DNA from: Trichaptum fuscoviolaceum
Taxonomy: Eukaryota; Basidiomycota; Agaricomycetes; Hymenochaetales; Trichaptaceae
Direction of reading: 5' to 3'
DNA: 64,000 nt
NCBI GenBank assembly: GCA_910574455.1
Contig: CAJSYZ010000006.1
Span: forward strand, 372,001 to 436,000
The notes below the pieces were generated by a model, which saw nothing but the letters and a program-made list of their open reading frames with translations, was not told the DNA's origin and did no database searches. A program made the position numbers and the translations under genes. Positions 45,370 to 57,430 of the stretch are shown piece after piece (the stretch's first letter is position 1; each line of letters begins with the position of its first letter).

Positions 45370-48300
45370 ATGGCAGCTCGACCTGGCGGACCCAGAGGCC
45401 CCTCCGACCCGTCCTACGGCCAGCCGTACCAACAACAACCGCCACCTCAACTTCAACAACAATACGCAGATCCACGATTCTACGAGTCTGAGTCGGATGT
45501 AGGCGACCCGTATGCGCGCAGGGATACATATGCGTCGGACACTAATGGGAGTAGAAGCAACTCTGTGCTCGAACATCAATATTATGATAATGCCGGAAAT
45601 TACGATTATCGTGAGTATCTACTATCCTGCTAGCTCTGCTGTAGAGGGGTGTTCGGTTGAGAGGCGCGGGGAGCGAGCTTGTGCTTGAACTTCGCTTTGA
45701 AGATGCGTTTATCGATATTCGGATGGGCATTTTTGGCGCTGTTTATCGGGGCTTTTCGCTACGAGGTACTCTGCAAGCTGGCTGCGAATACTGTTGCTGG
45801 TCTTGCTGTCAAGCCAGCATGTTGTAGCAGGTGCCCTGAGGGTCGTTCGCTCGCTCTTTGGCTTTCGCCGGAATATGCGTAAGCAGGTTGGCGTGTTATT
45901 GGGCGCAGAGAGCGGATATGCTTTGGAGAGCATAGAAAGCCTTCCGACGCTCGCGCTGTGTTGGGATCGACTTTGCGCGAAGCCTTGGTGCACATCGCTT
46001 TTGTTGGAGCCATTGTCACGAGCGTGGATTCCTGTGCCGTACTGCGTTATGTGCATCTATCGTTTCACAGCTTTTTCGTTGAGGGAAACCCATCTTCCAA
46101 GACCTTCATTGCCGCTGCCCTGACACCTATGCGAGGCGCTTGGCGTTCTCAAATTTGTTGTCATAATGGCTGACTTCATATTTTTCACATCCCGGACAAT
46201 ACTGACCGCATGTCATCTTTTGCAGCGCACCCACGACAAGATGGTGACACCGACTCCGAAGTTGATGTGTATGGTCACCGCTATGAACCGTCTGCCGAAT
46301 CGCTCATGAACACATCGCGAAACGGCTTGACTGACTCGACAGCACCGACGTATACGGAGTATGGCACAACCAGCGTTCGGGAGCCATACCCAGCCTGGTC
46401 AGCGGACCGCAACATCCCGCTCTCAAAGGAGGAAATCGAAGATGTCTTCCTAGACCTCACGCAGAAGTTCGGATTCCAGCGGGACTCGATGCGCAACATG
46501 TTCGACTTCTTGATGCAGCAGCTGGACTCGCGGGCATCACGCATGCAACCGGATCAGGCGCTCTTGACACTTCACGCAGATTATATCGGAGGCTGGCACG
46601 CGAACTACCGCAAATGGTATTTTGCCGCCCAACTCGATCTCGATGACGCTGTTGGGCACGTACAGAATCCTGGTTTACAGCGACTAAAAAGCAAACGTGG
46701 CGGGAAAGCAAATATCAAGGAGAAGAACTTGAACGCAGCGCTCGACAGATGGCGGCAAGCCATGAACGACATGTCGCAGTACGATCGTCTTCGACAGATA
46801 GCGTTGTATCTACTTTGCTGGGGTGAAGCAGCGCAAGTTCGCTTCTGCCCTGAATGCCTGTGCTTCATTTTCAAGTGCGCCGATGACTACTACCGGTCGG
46901 CGGAATGCCAGATGCGCGACACGCCCGTACCAGAGGGCCTTTACCTGCGCGCAGTAATCAAGCCGCTGTACCGCTTCATTCGCGACCAGGGCTACGAACT
47001 TGTAGATCAGCGATTTGTGCGGAGGGAGAAGGACCATGATCAAATAATAGGATATGACGATATTAACCAGCTCTTTTGGTACCCGGAGGGCATTGCACGC
47101 ATTGTACTAACTGACAAGGTATGTTTTGGAACAAATCTCTGATGCTGATTTTGACACTTTTCCTAGACTCGCCTTCTGGATCTTCCGCCCGCTCAACGGT
47201 TCATGAAATTTGACAGAATCGATTGGAACCGCGCTTTCTTCAAGACATACTACGAGAAACGATCGTTTATGCATCTTTTGGTCAACTTCAACCGTATATG
47301 GATTATCCACATCTCATTGTACTGGTACTACACGGCATTAAACTCTCCTACGGTCTATGCAAAAGGACAGGCGAATCCTACGGCGGCTATGCAATGGTCA
47401 GCAACAGCGCTCGGTGGCGCGGTATCCACAGTCATCATGATCTTGGCTACTCTCGCGGAGTTTTCCTACATCCCCACAACATGGAATAATACATCGCATC
47501 TTACTCGTCGACTGCTATTCCTATGTATCACGCTCGCTCTCACGGCCGGTCCAACTTTCTACGTCGCGTTTGTCGACAACTCCACGACGACAAGTTCAGT
47601 GCCACTGATCTTGGCTATTGTGCAATTTTTCATATCCGTCGTTGCTACGCTATTGTTCGGCATCATGCCTTCGGGTCGGATGTTTGGTGACCGTGTAGCT
47701 GGGAAGTCTCGCAAGTACCTCGCAAACCAGACGTTCACAGCAAGCTACCCGGATTTGAGTCGCTCGTCTCGTCTCGCCTCCCTCGCATTATGGTTCCTCG
47801 TCTTTGGATGCAAGTTCACCGAGTCGTACTTTTTCTTGACTCTATCATTCCGGCTCCCTATTCGAGTAATGGTTGGTATGAAAGTGCAAGGATGCAACGA
47901 TCGCTTCTTTGGGAGTGGGCTCTGTTCGAACCAGGCAGCGTTCACGCTCACTATAATGTACATCATGGATCTTGTGCTGTTCTTCCTCGACACATTCCTT
48001 TGGTATGTGATTTGGAGTACGGTGTTCAGTATTGGCCGATCTTTCGTGCTTGGACTTTCCATTTGGACGCCATGGAGGGATATTTTCATGCGTTTACCAA
48101 AGCGCGTTTATTCGAAGATCTTGGCCACCGCAGACATGGAAGTCAAGTACAAGCCAAAGGTACTCGTCAGTCAAATTTGGAATGCTGTCATCATTTCGAT
48201 GTACAGAGAGCACTTGTTGTCCATCAACCACGTTCAAGATCTGTTGTACCACCAGGTGCCTGCGGACGTGGACGGCACGCGTCGGGCTCTAAAGGCTCCG

Positions 48301-51300
48301 AAGTTCTTTATGAGTCAGACCGAGAGAGGTCGTAATGGAGAAGGTCATAACGGAGAGTTCTTCCCTAAGGGAAGCGAGGCCGAACGCAGGATTTCATTCT
48401 TCGCCCAGTCGCTGACGCTCAATATTCCGGAGGCCCTGCCTGTCGATGCTATGCCAACGTTTACTGTCTTGACACCACATTATTCCGAGAAAATTCTTCT
48501 GTCACTCCGCGAGATTATCAAGGAGGAGGATCAGCACACTCGCGTGACGCTTCTTGAGTACTTGAAGCAACTGCACCCGGTGGAATGGGACAACTTCGTC
48601 AAGGACACAAAGATTTTGGCGGAGGAATCGAACATGTTCAATGGTCAAAATCCTTTCAGTGGTTCCGACGAGAAAGGCGTCAAGGCGGACGACTTACCGT
48701 TTTATTTCATTGGTTTCAAGAGTTCGGCACCTGAGTTCACCCTTCGTACTCGTATATGGGCTTCCCTTCGTGCGCAGACGTTGTACCGCACAGTTTCTGG
48801 TATGATGAACTACTCAAAGGCGATCAAACTTCTTTATCGTGTCGAGAATCCAGAGGTTGTTCAGCTGTTCGGCGGTAACACTGACAAGCTCGAGCGCGAG
48901 CTGGAACGCATGGCCCGCCGCAAGTTCAAGTTTGTCGTTTCCATGCAGCGGTACTCGAAGTTCAATTCAGTAGAACGAGAAAATGCCGAGTTCTTGCTTC
49001 GCGCATATCCGGATCTGCAGATTGCGTACCTTGATGAAGAGCCACCGAAGAGGGAGGGCGGCGAACCTAGGCTGTATTCGGCGCTCATTGATGGCCATTC
49101 CGAGTTCATTGCTGAGACAGGCCGCCGCCGTCCTAAATTCCGTATCGAGCTCCCTGGCAACCCAATTCTTGGTGACGGAAAGTCAGATAACCAAAACCAT
49201 GCTATCATATTCTATCGTGGCGAGTACCTGCAGCTCATCGACGCCAACCAGGACAACTATCTTGAGGAATGCTTGAAGATTCGGAATGTGCTCGGAGAGT
49301 TCGAGGAATATAGCGTCTCGAATCAGAGTCCGTATGCACAGTGGGGCCACCAGGATTTCAAAAAGGCGCCTGTGGCTATTGTTGGCGCTCGCGAATACAT
49401 CTTCTCTGAGAACATCGGTGTTCTGGGCGACATCGCTGCTGGCAAGGAGCAGACATTCGGTACTCTGGCTGCACGTACGCTCTCATGGATCGGTGGTAAA
49501 CTTCATTACGGACATCCTGATTTCCTGAGTGGTATCTTCATGAATACGCGCGGAGGGGTTTCGAAGGCTCAGAAGGGACTCCATTTGAATGAAGATATCT
49601 ATGCGGGTATGACAGCCTTTGGTCGTGGGGGAAGAATCAAGCACACCGAGTACTATCAGTGCGGCAAGGGTCGTGACCTGGGATTCGGAACCATTTTGAA
49701 CTTCCAGACCAAGCTCGGTAACGGTATGGGCGAACAGATGCTGAGTCGGGAGTACTACTACCTCGGCACGCAACTCCCTATTGATAGGTTCTTAACCTTC
49801 TATTATGGTCATCCGGGTTTCCACATCAACAATATTCTTGTCATCTTATCCGTTCAGGTCTTCATTGTGACGAGTGAGTGACAAAGTCATGCTTTCCGGG
49901 AGCTCTTGCTTATCTTTTTTTAATAGTGGTTTTCCTCGGGACACTCAACAAAGAGTTGACGATATGCAAGTACAATTCTCAGGGCCAGTTTATCGCTAAT
50001 CAGGGGGGTTGTTACAATCTTCAACCCATCTTTGACTGGATCAAGCGCTGCATCTACAGTATCTTCTTAGTATTCATGATTGCATTCTTACCACTGTTCT
50101 TGCAAGGTATGAATGTTTCTCTGCAGACTGTTGTGAATTCGGCATGCTGACAATCTTTTCTCAGAATTGGTTGAACGCGGGACACCAAGAGCAATCATTC
50201 GTTTAGCGAAGCATTTCTCTTCTTTGTCTCCTGTCTTCGAGGTTTTCTCGACTCAGATCTACTGCCATTCGATTCTGAGCAACTTGACGTATGGTGGAGC
50301 CCGCTACATTGCAACCGGCCGTGGTTTCGCGACATCGCGCGTGAACTTCAGCACATTGTATTCTCGTTTCGCAGGTCCGAGCATCTACCTCGGAATGAGA
50401 ACATTGATCATGCTGCTTTATGTCACAATGGCGTTACCCATCCCTCACTTGATTTACTTCTGGATTACGACCCTTGGTCTTTGCCTCGCGCCGTTCTTCT
50501 TCAATCCGCATCAGTTCTCTGTCGGAGACTTCATCATTGACTATAGGTTAGTGTCCTTTCCAGTTTCGTGCAGCCTCGTCCTAAATATAAATATTATCTT
50601 TTCTTTAGGGAATTCCTGCGTTGGATGTCGCGTGGAAATGCCCGCGTACACAAGAACGCTTGGATTGGCTATTGCCGACTTTCGCGGACGATGATCACGG
50701 GCTACAAGAAGAAGAAACTGGGCCAGCCGTCCGACAAGTCGACTGGTGGTGATTCACCCCGTGCACCTTGGCGAGCAGTGCTCTTCTCTGAAATTGTCTT
50801 CCCCATCTGTTTGGCGATATTATTCGTTATCGCTTATCTCTTCGTGAAGTCGTTCCCTGATGTCTCGGGCAAAGAGAATGCACCACCTCTAATTCGTCTT
50901 GCTGTCGTGGCTTTGGGTCCGTTAGTCTGGAACGCCGCCGTGCTTCTTGTTCTGTTCTTGGTTTCTCTAGTGGTTGGACCAATGCTGGATACTGTGGCAC
51001 CGAAGTTTGGTTCGGTCATGGCCTTCATTGCGCATGCTGCTGCACTCGTAGGGATTATTGCATTCTTTGAATTTTTGGTATGTTATGTATCCTTTGTTAA
51101 CATCATTACTTGTCTGCTGACGATTGTCTCTAGTGGTTTTTGGAGTTGTGGGATGCATCACATGCGGTGCTTGGTCTTATCGCCGTTATTCACGTGCAGC
51201 GCGCTATCTTTAAAGTTCTGATTTCCGTGTTCCTGTCTCGTGAGTTCAAGCACGACGAAACGAATCGCGCTTGGTGGACCGGTAAATGGTACGGTCGTGG

Positions 51301-51778
51301 TCTTGGTGCGCATGCCATGTCGCAACCTGCTCGTGAGTTCGTCGTCAAGATTATCGAGCTCTCACTATGGAGTGGAGATATTCTCTTGGGCCATTTCCTT
51401 CTCTTCCTCCTCGCACCCCCACTACTCATCCCGTACTTTGACCGTCTTCATGCAACCTTACTCTGTAAGTCACTGATACCATATGAGAAACTCATCCATC
51501 GATGACTAACATTTGTTCCAGTCTGGCTGCGCCCATCGAGGCAAATTCGTGCCCCTCTTTACACATTGAAAATCAAGAGGCAACGCAGGCAGATTATAAT
51601 CAAGTATGGATTTGTATTCGTACTTACCTTCGTCGTTTTCGTCGCATTGATTGCGCTACGTGAGTTATTTGTTTCTGGTAAACTTATTAACAGTCACTCA
51701 TGCCTTAATTTTCTTTTTGTAGCCGCCGCATTCCGCGATATCATTCACATGAACTGCAGCATTTGTCAATCATTATAA
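45370..51778 (+). CDS. FKS1: 1,3-beta-glucan synthase catalytic subunit (GT48)
   Basis: Plasma-membrane enzyme that polymerises UDP-glucose into 1,3-beta-glucan, the main cell-wall polymer. The start is [20 protein letters not shown], a Gln/Pro-rich cytosolic head. A 615-base intron (45611-46225) follows, far longer than the others. The FKS1 N-terminal domain has [18 protein letters not shown] and [20 protein letters not shown], then [14 protein letters not shown]. Membrane segments follow from [17 protein letters not shown]. The central catalytic region carries [58 protein letters not shown] and [20 protein letters not shown], then [20 protein letters not shown]. More membrane helices run to the end, NCSICQSL (stop 51776-51778). 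Estimated length near 1,780 residues is normal. The frame is intact, with small introns near 47119, 49875 and further right. Confidence 0.96.
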
Positions 51779-52900
51779 TGGAATGGACAACACGGACATT
51801 ATTATATACCTTCACCTGATTTAATAGGGACCATTTGCTCCATCTCCTATTCTGTTTTGGCTCGTTAAGAGCATTTTTTCCTTGACACGCCCCATCCATA
51901 TCCGGACTATTCAATCGTAATGTAAGCTATGCCTGCAACGACGTTCTCTCTCTTCATATCTTTGACCGCAATCGCATATACATGAATCACTTAGAACAAT
52001 TTCGCTTTTTGTGTTTGGTCGACGAGCAGACATTTAGTCTTGTTTTTGTTGCGTTTGTGGTATTCTCATGTCTAACTATACACACAAAGAAAATGACATC
52101 TGTTAGTTCGTTCGTCTATGCACGCTATGCATGCATCCAGCGACTCCTGTGATTTCTGCAGTATGCGTCTGTTCTCTATCTCATAAATTTAATCTAGGAC
52201 ATATCATATTGATGGTTGCTACGAGTCTGAGGCAATCACAGCGGCAATGGTGGTTACTCTCCTACGATGTATTATTAGTTATGCGACGGCCCCTTCATTG
52301 CTCACCATGACTCTAGATTGCATGTTGTATGCTCCTGACTGGTCTTTGCATCATGAGCAAAGTAATGAAACAAGACGCATGCAATCCGCCAAAGCGACTC
52401 ATAAGGAAGATGTCGACCACTATGTAGTACAACATATGTCTGTCTGGACAAACGGAGTCTGCATCATCCCTCGGCCTCGGGCAGTACTTCATTACGTTAC
52501 CCTCAAGTTAAGAGGAAAACATCCGGCCGAACCATCTCTACCAGCTCTCCAATCAGACCCAACAAATGGGTTACGGATAGCCAGCTTGTTCATCGTTCAC
52601 GTAATGATTGCGAACAAAATTACTTCGCCCGGGGCATTGGTGAGGAGTCCGTATGGATACAGATGCTGCATGTACGACCTGACCGGCGAGCGTTCGGCAT
52701 GTTGACATGAACCGTTCAAGCTCCGATTCAATCGGAGCTCTAAATGACATGTTTTGGGGGAACCAAGGAGGTATGGTAAGTAAGTAAGTACTTGCACTGG
52801 TTTTGGAAATTGAATAAAGGTTGGTTTTCTTCTTTGTCACTCAATCGCGACTGCGAGGTTATCTAGATGTCTCTGTAGTGTGATAGCGAAACGATCGATA

Positions 52901-52930
52901 CCGGGTGATTGGTGACAGTGCCTTTTGCCC
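52901..52930 (+). repeat. CCGGG-ATTGG repeat, copy 1
   Basis: Reads CCGGGTGATTGGTGACAGTG followed by CCTTTTGC. Shares about 25 positions with the copies at 53108 and 53486 and contains an inverted CCAAT box. Confidence 0.6.
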
Positions 52931-53107
52931 GTCGCCTCACATCTTGCATGCGGTCATGGTGTTAGGTCGCGCGAGTCGGTACCGGTATGTAACTCTCGCA
53001 CCTCTTTCTTGCTTCTCCTTTCACCAGAGGTCACTCATATACGTCAGCGGTAAGTGAATAACTAAATTGCAAGACCTATCAAGTGTCAGGCAATCTGTTA
53101 CACGGAA

Positions 53108-53136
53108 CCGGGTCATTGGTGAAACTGTCTTTTTGC
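53108..53136 (+). repeat. CCGGG-ATTGG repeat, copy 2
   Basis: Reads CCGGGTCATTGGTGAAACTG followed by TCTTTTTGC. As in copy 1, a TCATGGT word follows some 40 bases later, so the repeated unit may extend to about 70 bases. Confidence 0.6.
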
Positions 53137-53485
53137 ATTTTCGCCTTGCGTTTTGCTCATGGTCTCGACGATTCGGAGATTGAGGCGATTGGAAGAAATG
53201 GGATGAGACAGTTCTCGGATTCTTAGGCCGAGGAAGTAGAAACTGCGCCAGCGTAGGTTGAGTGCTATTCGTCTGTAGAACTGACTGACTTTGCTGCGTA
53301 TACTGATACAAGCCTGACTACAGCCGATTTTGAGGAACTCGATCTAACGCAAGTGTTTCGGTCGACGGAGGTCTCCGCCAGATCTCGTACTAAGGGCTGC
53401 CTAACATCGACGCTAGCACTGGTGAGCAGAAGAAGTAAAAGCTTGCCTTCGTAGTACTTCTCGCTTGCAGCTAGCGATCAGAGCA

Positions 53486-53515
53486 CCGGGTGATTGGTCA
53501 AACTGTCTTTTACGC
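53486..53515 (+). repeat. CCGGG-ATTGG repeat, copy 3
   Basis: Reads CCGGGTGATTGGTCAAACTG followed by TCTTTTACGC. It is the closest copy to the putative velvet promoter, about 220 bases upstream of the CRE. Confidence 0.6.
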
Positions 53516-53701
53516 TGCACATTCTTACGAAAAAGGTGTGAATTGAAGATATGAGTATAAGAAGCTGATCGTCTGAAAAGTAGATATGATATACTGTTAT
53601 TAAAAGAATTATCGCTCTATATGTCGGATTATGAGCCTTGAGAAGCCGGTCGATGCCGAAGGACGTTTGTGAGCGCTTATGACGACAAAAGAGGGAAAAT
53701 G

Positions 53702-53754
53702 TGACGTCATTACGTAGAGCTGCTTCTTTTTGGCCTCGATCACAGTATATAAAG
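53702..53754 (+). promoter_or_regulatory. CRE-like site and TATA box
   Basis: A perfect palindrome TGACGTCA (53702-53709), the binding site of bZIP factors of the ATF/CREB type, lies 36 bases before TATATAAAG (53746-53754). The spacing fits a core promoter firing rightward near 53780. The nearest gene in that direction is the velvet gene, 1 kb further on. Confidence 0.5.
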
Positions 53755-54803
53755 AGGTCGAGAGGACATTCATTCATGAATGCCCCCTTCTTCCTTCCCC
53801 CATTATCTCCTACTGTTTCCCTGTCATTCAGAAAGCCGTTCTTCTTGCATGTCCTGTGCAATCTGCATCTGCAGCAAAAAGCACGGATCAATCCCGTACA
53901 AACTCCGACTTAATTTTACGCCTCATGGGCCAAGGTACGGGTTATCACCATTTGGAAAGTGCTGCGCTGACGTAAAGCGAAAGGGGGTATAAGGATGGCG
54001 CCAGTTCCCTGGTACTCAGCGTTGCCCCACATCTGTCTCTGCTATCAAACCCATCGATCACCAGAGCTCAGCGACTTGCCCGCTCTTGACGCTGCGCCGC
54101 CCGCCTGTTCTCCGTCTCTCGTAAACCGTGGCCCCGTGCTCCCCTTCTCCTTGCTTTCTTCCCTCTGCTCTGCCGACGGTTCCGCGGCCATCATCCGCAG
54201 ACAAAAGACCATCGTCACCCATACCGACACCCCGCGAGCGGCACACGTGCGCGCCATCTGCCCGTCATCTGTCTCCTGCTCTCCATAACACCGAGCGCAG
54301 TAGCCGGGGATCAGCTTGCGCAAGACGTGCCAGCTGCTCGCTACAGGAACCTGGACTTTAAAACCCGTAATAGCCGTGAGTGTCGTACAATATTCCGTCG
54401 TTATCCCGTCCACGTCCCCAAGGCCTTCCATGCCTGCATCCATGTGCACTTGATTCGCAAATCACTCACATCAACCATTCGCCCCCGTCATCCCGCATCG
54501 CTTTTCCCGCCTATCGCGCCTTACTCTTGGCCCGTGCTCGCGCCCCTGGTGTCCTTCAATTGCTTCGATCATCCATTTCAATCTCTGTTCACGTACACTT
54601 ATCTCATTGAACATCTTCTAGAGTCAAGAAGCATATTTTGGCTGAAATCGTACTTTCTTGATAAGCAGTTTGGTCGTGGGTCGTAAGCGCTGGTACGGTG
54701 TTCGGCTATCGTGCTCAACTTTTTCCCCGATTGTTGACTGTCATATTTCAGACCTACACGCAGATCCGTATATTGTAAACCGGGTCCCCAATCACGGAGA
54801 GCG

Positions 54804-57430
54804 ATGAATCCTCACACCCATCCTCATCAAGGGCACGGATCGTCGCCAATTTCACCCCACGTCAGTCATGCTCACCCTCAAGGGCAAACCCAGCCTCAGC
54901 CTTTACCGTCTATACGAGGAGGTTTTCAGCTTCCTCCGCCTGTTCCATCCTACGCTACGTATGCCGTCGGGCAAGGTGCGGGAGTTGGGCAGGGAGGATC
55001 GTCATCTTACTATAACAACAACTACATCCCTCCCCCACCGCCGCCTCAGCACTCTAACACACCTCCGGTCGGGGGCGTGCCTACTAATCCTGCGAGCTCT
55101 GGCACGTTGAGTATGCACGATTTCGAGCCGGCCGGGGGTGGAGGAGTGGGTGGGATAGCGAGCGTTCTTCAACCCAGTTCGACGTACCACACGCAATATA
55201 GCGCATCGGCACCATCTGCGCATCCTCCTCCTCCTCCTCAGAGCCATTCTCCCGCGCAGCCATCGCAAAATCCTACTCCCGCACAACCTCAACAAACCCC
55301 ATCCCCGACACTCACATCTGCCAGACGACACACGACCAAGTCCATAGGAAAGTTCATTACTTTCGCGTCTGGACCGTTCAAGGGGCGCACAGTCCGCGCA
55401 GAGCTCGTTGAGGTTCAGAAAGCCGATCTCGGGCGGAAATGTGCGGACCCGCCTACCTCAACTTCAACCAATCCTCTTTATCCTTCTCATTCGCCCTCGT
55501 CTAGTGCGGGAAATGTACGCGATAGAGACGGGCCGGAAGGGAGCAGTGTTGGTCGGGACAAGGATAGATTGAATAAGGATCGGGAGAAAGAGAAGGAGGA
55601 GACAAAGAATGTGAGAAAGGATCGGAGGCCGTTGGATCCACCGCCAGTCGTGAGCCTCAAGTATTTTGAGATGATCCACTATGGTGAGGAGGGACAGTAT
55701 GAGCGAGAAATTCCCGCGGAGGAAGTCGAGATCGGTGGGCTGATTTGCCAGGTGGATCTGTTTCGAGTAACTATCCCTCCGAGCGAGGCGGAGGTGCAGA
55801 GCATGCAGATGCAAGCGGCCCAGCAGATTGCGCACGCACAGGCGATGCCGTTGCCAGGTGTTCATCATTATCCTCCCGGTTCGTCTCTACCAGGAGTGTA
55901 TGGCAGCGCTCCTCTACCCTACCAGGCTCCTCCGGGTCAACAGCAACTACATCAGCAGTGGTCTGCAACGCCTCCATATGACCAGCAAGGAGGACCGACG
56001 AATCAAGGACCTAATTATCCTTATCCACCACACCCGCACCAGCATCTACAGTCCCAGTCTCAGCCACACCCACACCTTCCACCGATTGACACGCAAGCGC
56101 ACGCGCAGAGTCCTGTTCTTGCGTCTCCAGCGGGAGAGGAGGATCAGAGGAAGCGAAGGCGGACGGGCACGATTACTGGACAAAGTGCGGGTATTCAGGG
56201 AGGCCTTCTAAGAGACGAGTCACGTTTCGGACGTTTAAGAGCAGATAGCTTAAATGAAAGTTTAAGCTCGAGGGATAGGGAGAGGTTACGGGATAGGGAT
56301 CGAGAAGATGAGAGGTCTCGAGACAGGGGGGACATGCAGAGCTCTCCGGTATCGCCATACGCTCAGACGTCGCAGTCTCATAGCTACCAACATCCGTACA
56401 ACACTTCCGCATCTTCACCACCATATCAAAATTCATCCTCCTCTGCTTATCCCCCCTCAAGTGCGTACACGCCTTCGTCCGCGTCGACGGCGTTCGTCAC
56501 AGCTGCAACTGCCTACACACCTCCTGGTTCTGTCGGCGGTGTAGGCCCAATGGGTGGAGGTATGGGCGGCATGGGTATAGGTGGAAGTTCCGGCCCCGGC
56601 GCTCCAATCAATCCCGACGAACTTCCCTTACCGACGGAGGCTGATAAGCTCACGAGATGCCTGTTCGGAGAGTATTATAGCCACGCGGCGAGCATACTAG
56701 ACTTGAAAGGGAAGGCGGTGATTTATTTTGTGTTTAGTGTAAGTCCTTTTTACACGATGGCTTTGTTAATAATCACTGATCTTTGTCTTTCTTTCGTGCG
56801 TGTAATAGGATCTTTCCGTCAAGCTCGAAGGCCTCTTTCGTCCTCGGTATCGATTCTTCGATCTCTTCTCTCGAACGTCTTATAGCGACGACGTCCCTGT
56901 CCTTGCCGAATGCTTCGGTGGTACGTTTGCGGTTTACAGCACGAAGGAATTCCCTGGCTTGAAGGCAAGCACGGAGTTGACGAAACACCTCAACCGGTGA
57001 GTAACTTCGTAGTGGTGGCGCCATCTTATACACTTATGAATGCTACCATGATTGTTTACTCACGTTATCATTCTGCCCTTGTAGCTGGGGCATTCGCGTC
57101 AATATTCGTGAGACGGAGCGCAAACGGCGTGCTGGCACTACTTCCGCAACCACCGCCGGGTTAGGTCCTGCTGGGCGAAGAGGAAGCGAAGACGAGGAAG
57201 GGGACAGTCATCTCTCGCCTGGTTCTGGTGTGGGTGCGCAAGGCCAAGGTCATCAGATAATGGATGCGCCGAGGCGTTTCCTTGAGGGCACAGCGGCACA
57301 GAGAGAAAAGGAAAGAGGGCAAAGGGAGAGAGCTGCTACTGCACGTGCGGCATCGCGACCCGAAGGCGCAGGTGGTAGTGGAAAAGTGAAGAAGGCGAAG
57401 CGGAAACGGAGCCCTGCCCGAAAATCATGA
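54804..57430 (+). CDS. velB: velvet domain regulator, VelB-like
   Basis: Velvet-family transcription regulator; these proteins have an NF-kappaB-like DNA-binding fold and control development and secondary metabolism. The head is His/Pro/Gln-rich. The velvet domain starts near residue 175 with SIGKFITFASGPFKGRTVRA. Then comes DRRPLDPPPVVSLKYFEM, and near residue 310 VEIGGLICQVDLFRVTIPP. About 260 low-complexity residues rich in Pro, Gln, Ser and Arg-Asp then interrupt the domain. It resumes with KLTRCLFGEYYSHAASILDL, IYFVFSDLSVKLEGLFRPRY, VLAECFGGTFAVYSTKEFPG and LNRWGIRVNIRETERKRR. A split velvet domain is typical of VelB, where the Aspergillus insertion is about 100 residues. Two short introns interrupt the second half. 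A basic C-terminus (KKAKRKRSPARKS) looks like a nuclear localisation signal. VosA or VeA identity is less likely but not excluded. Confidence 0.88.

Larger units (their letters stand above)
51779..54803. other. 3-kb intergenic region upstream of the velvet gene
   Basis: The first part is glucan synthase 3' flank, T-rich near 51830-52100. A 152-codon plus-strand frame (52247-52705) has no recognisable content. From 52901 on there are three copies of a CCAAT-bearing repeat, then a CRE and TATA box at 53702-53754. Downstream is a pyrimidine-rich leader of about 1 kb with several short upstream frames, probably the 5' untranslated region of the velvet gene with an intron ending near 54752. Confidence 0.55.

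Noticed and set aside
52247..52705. 152-codon plus-strand frame after the glucan synthase gene
   Set aside because: Composition like random sequence, no motif, no start context and no splice partner.
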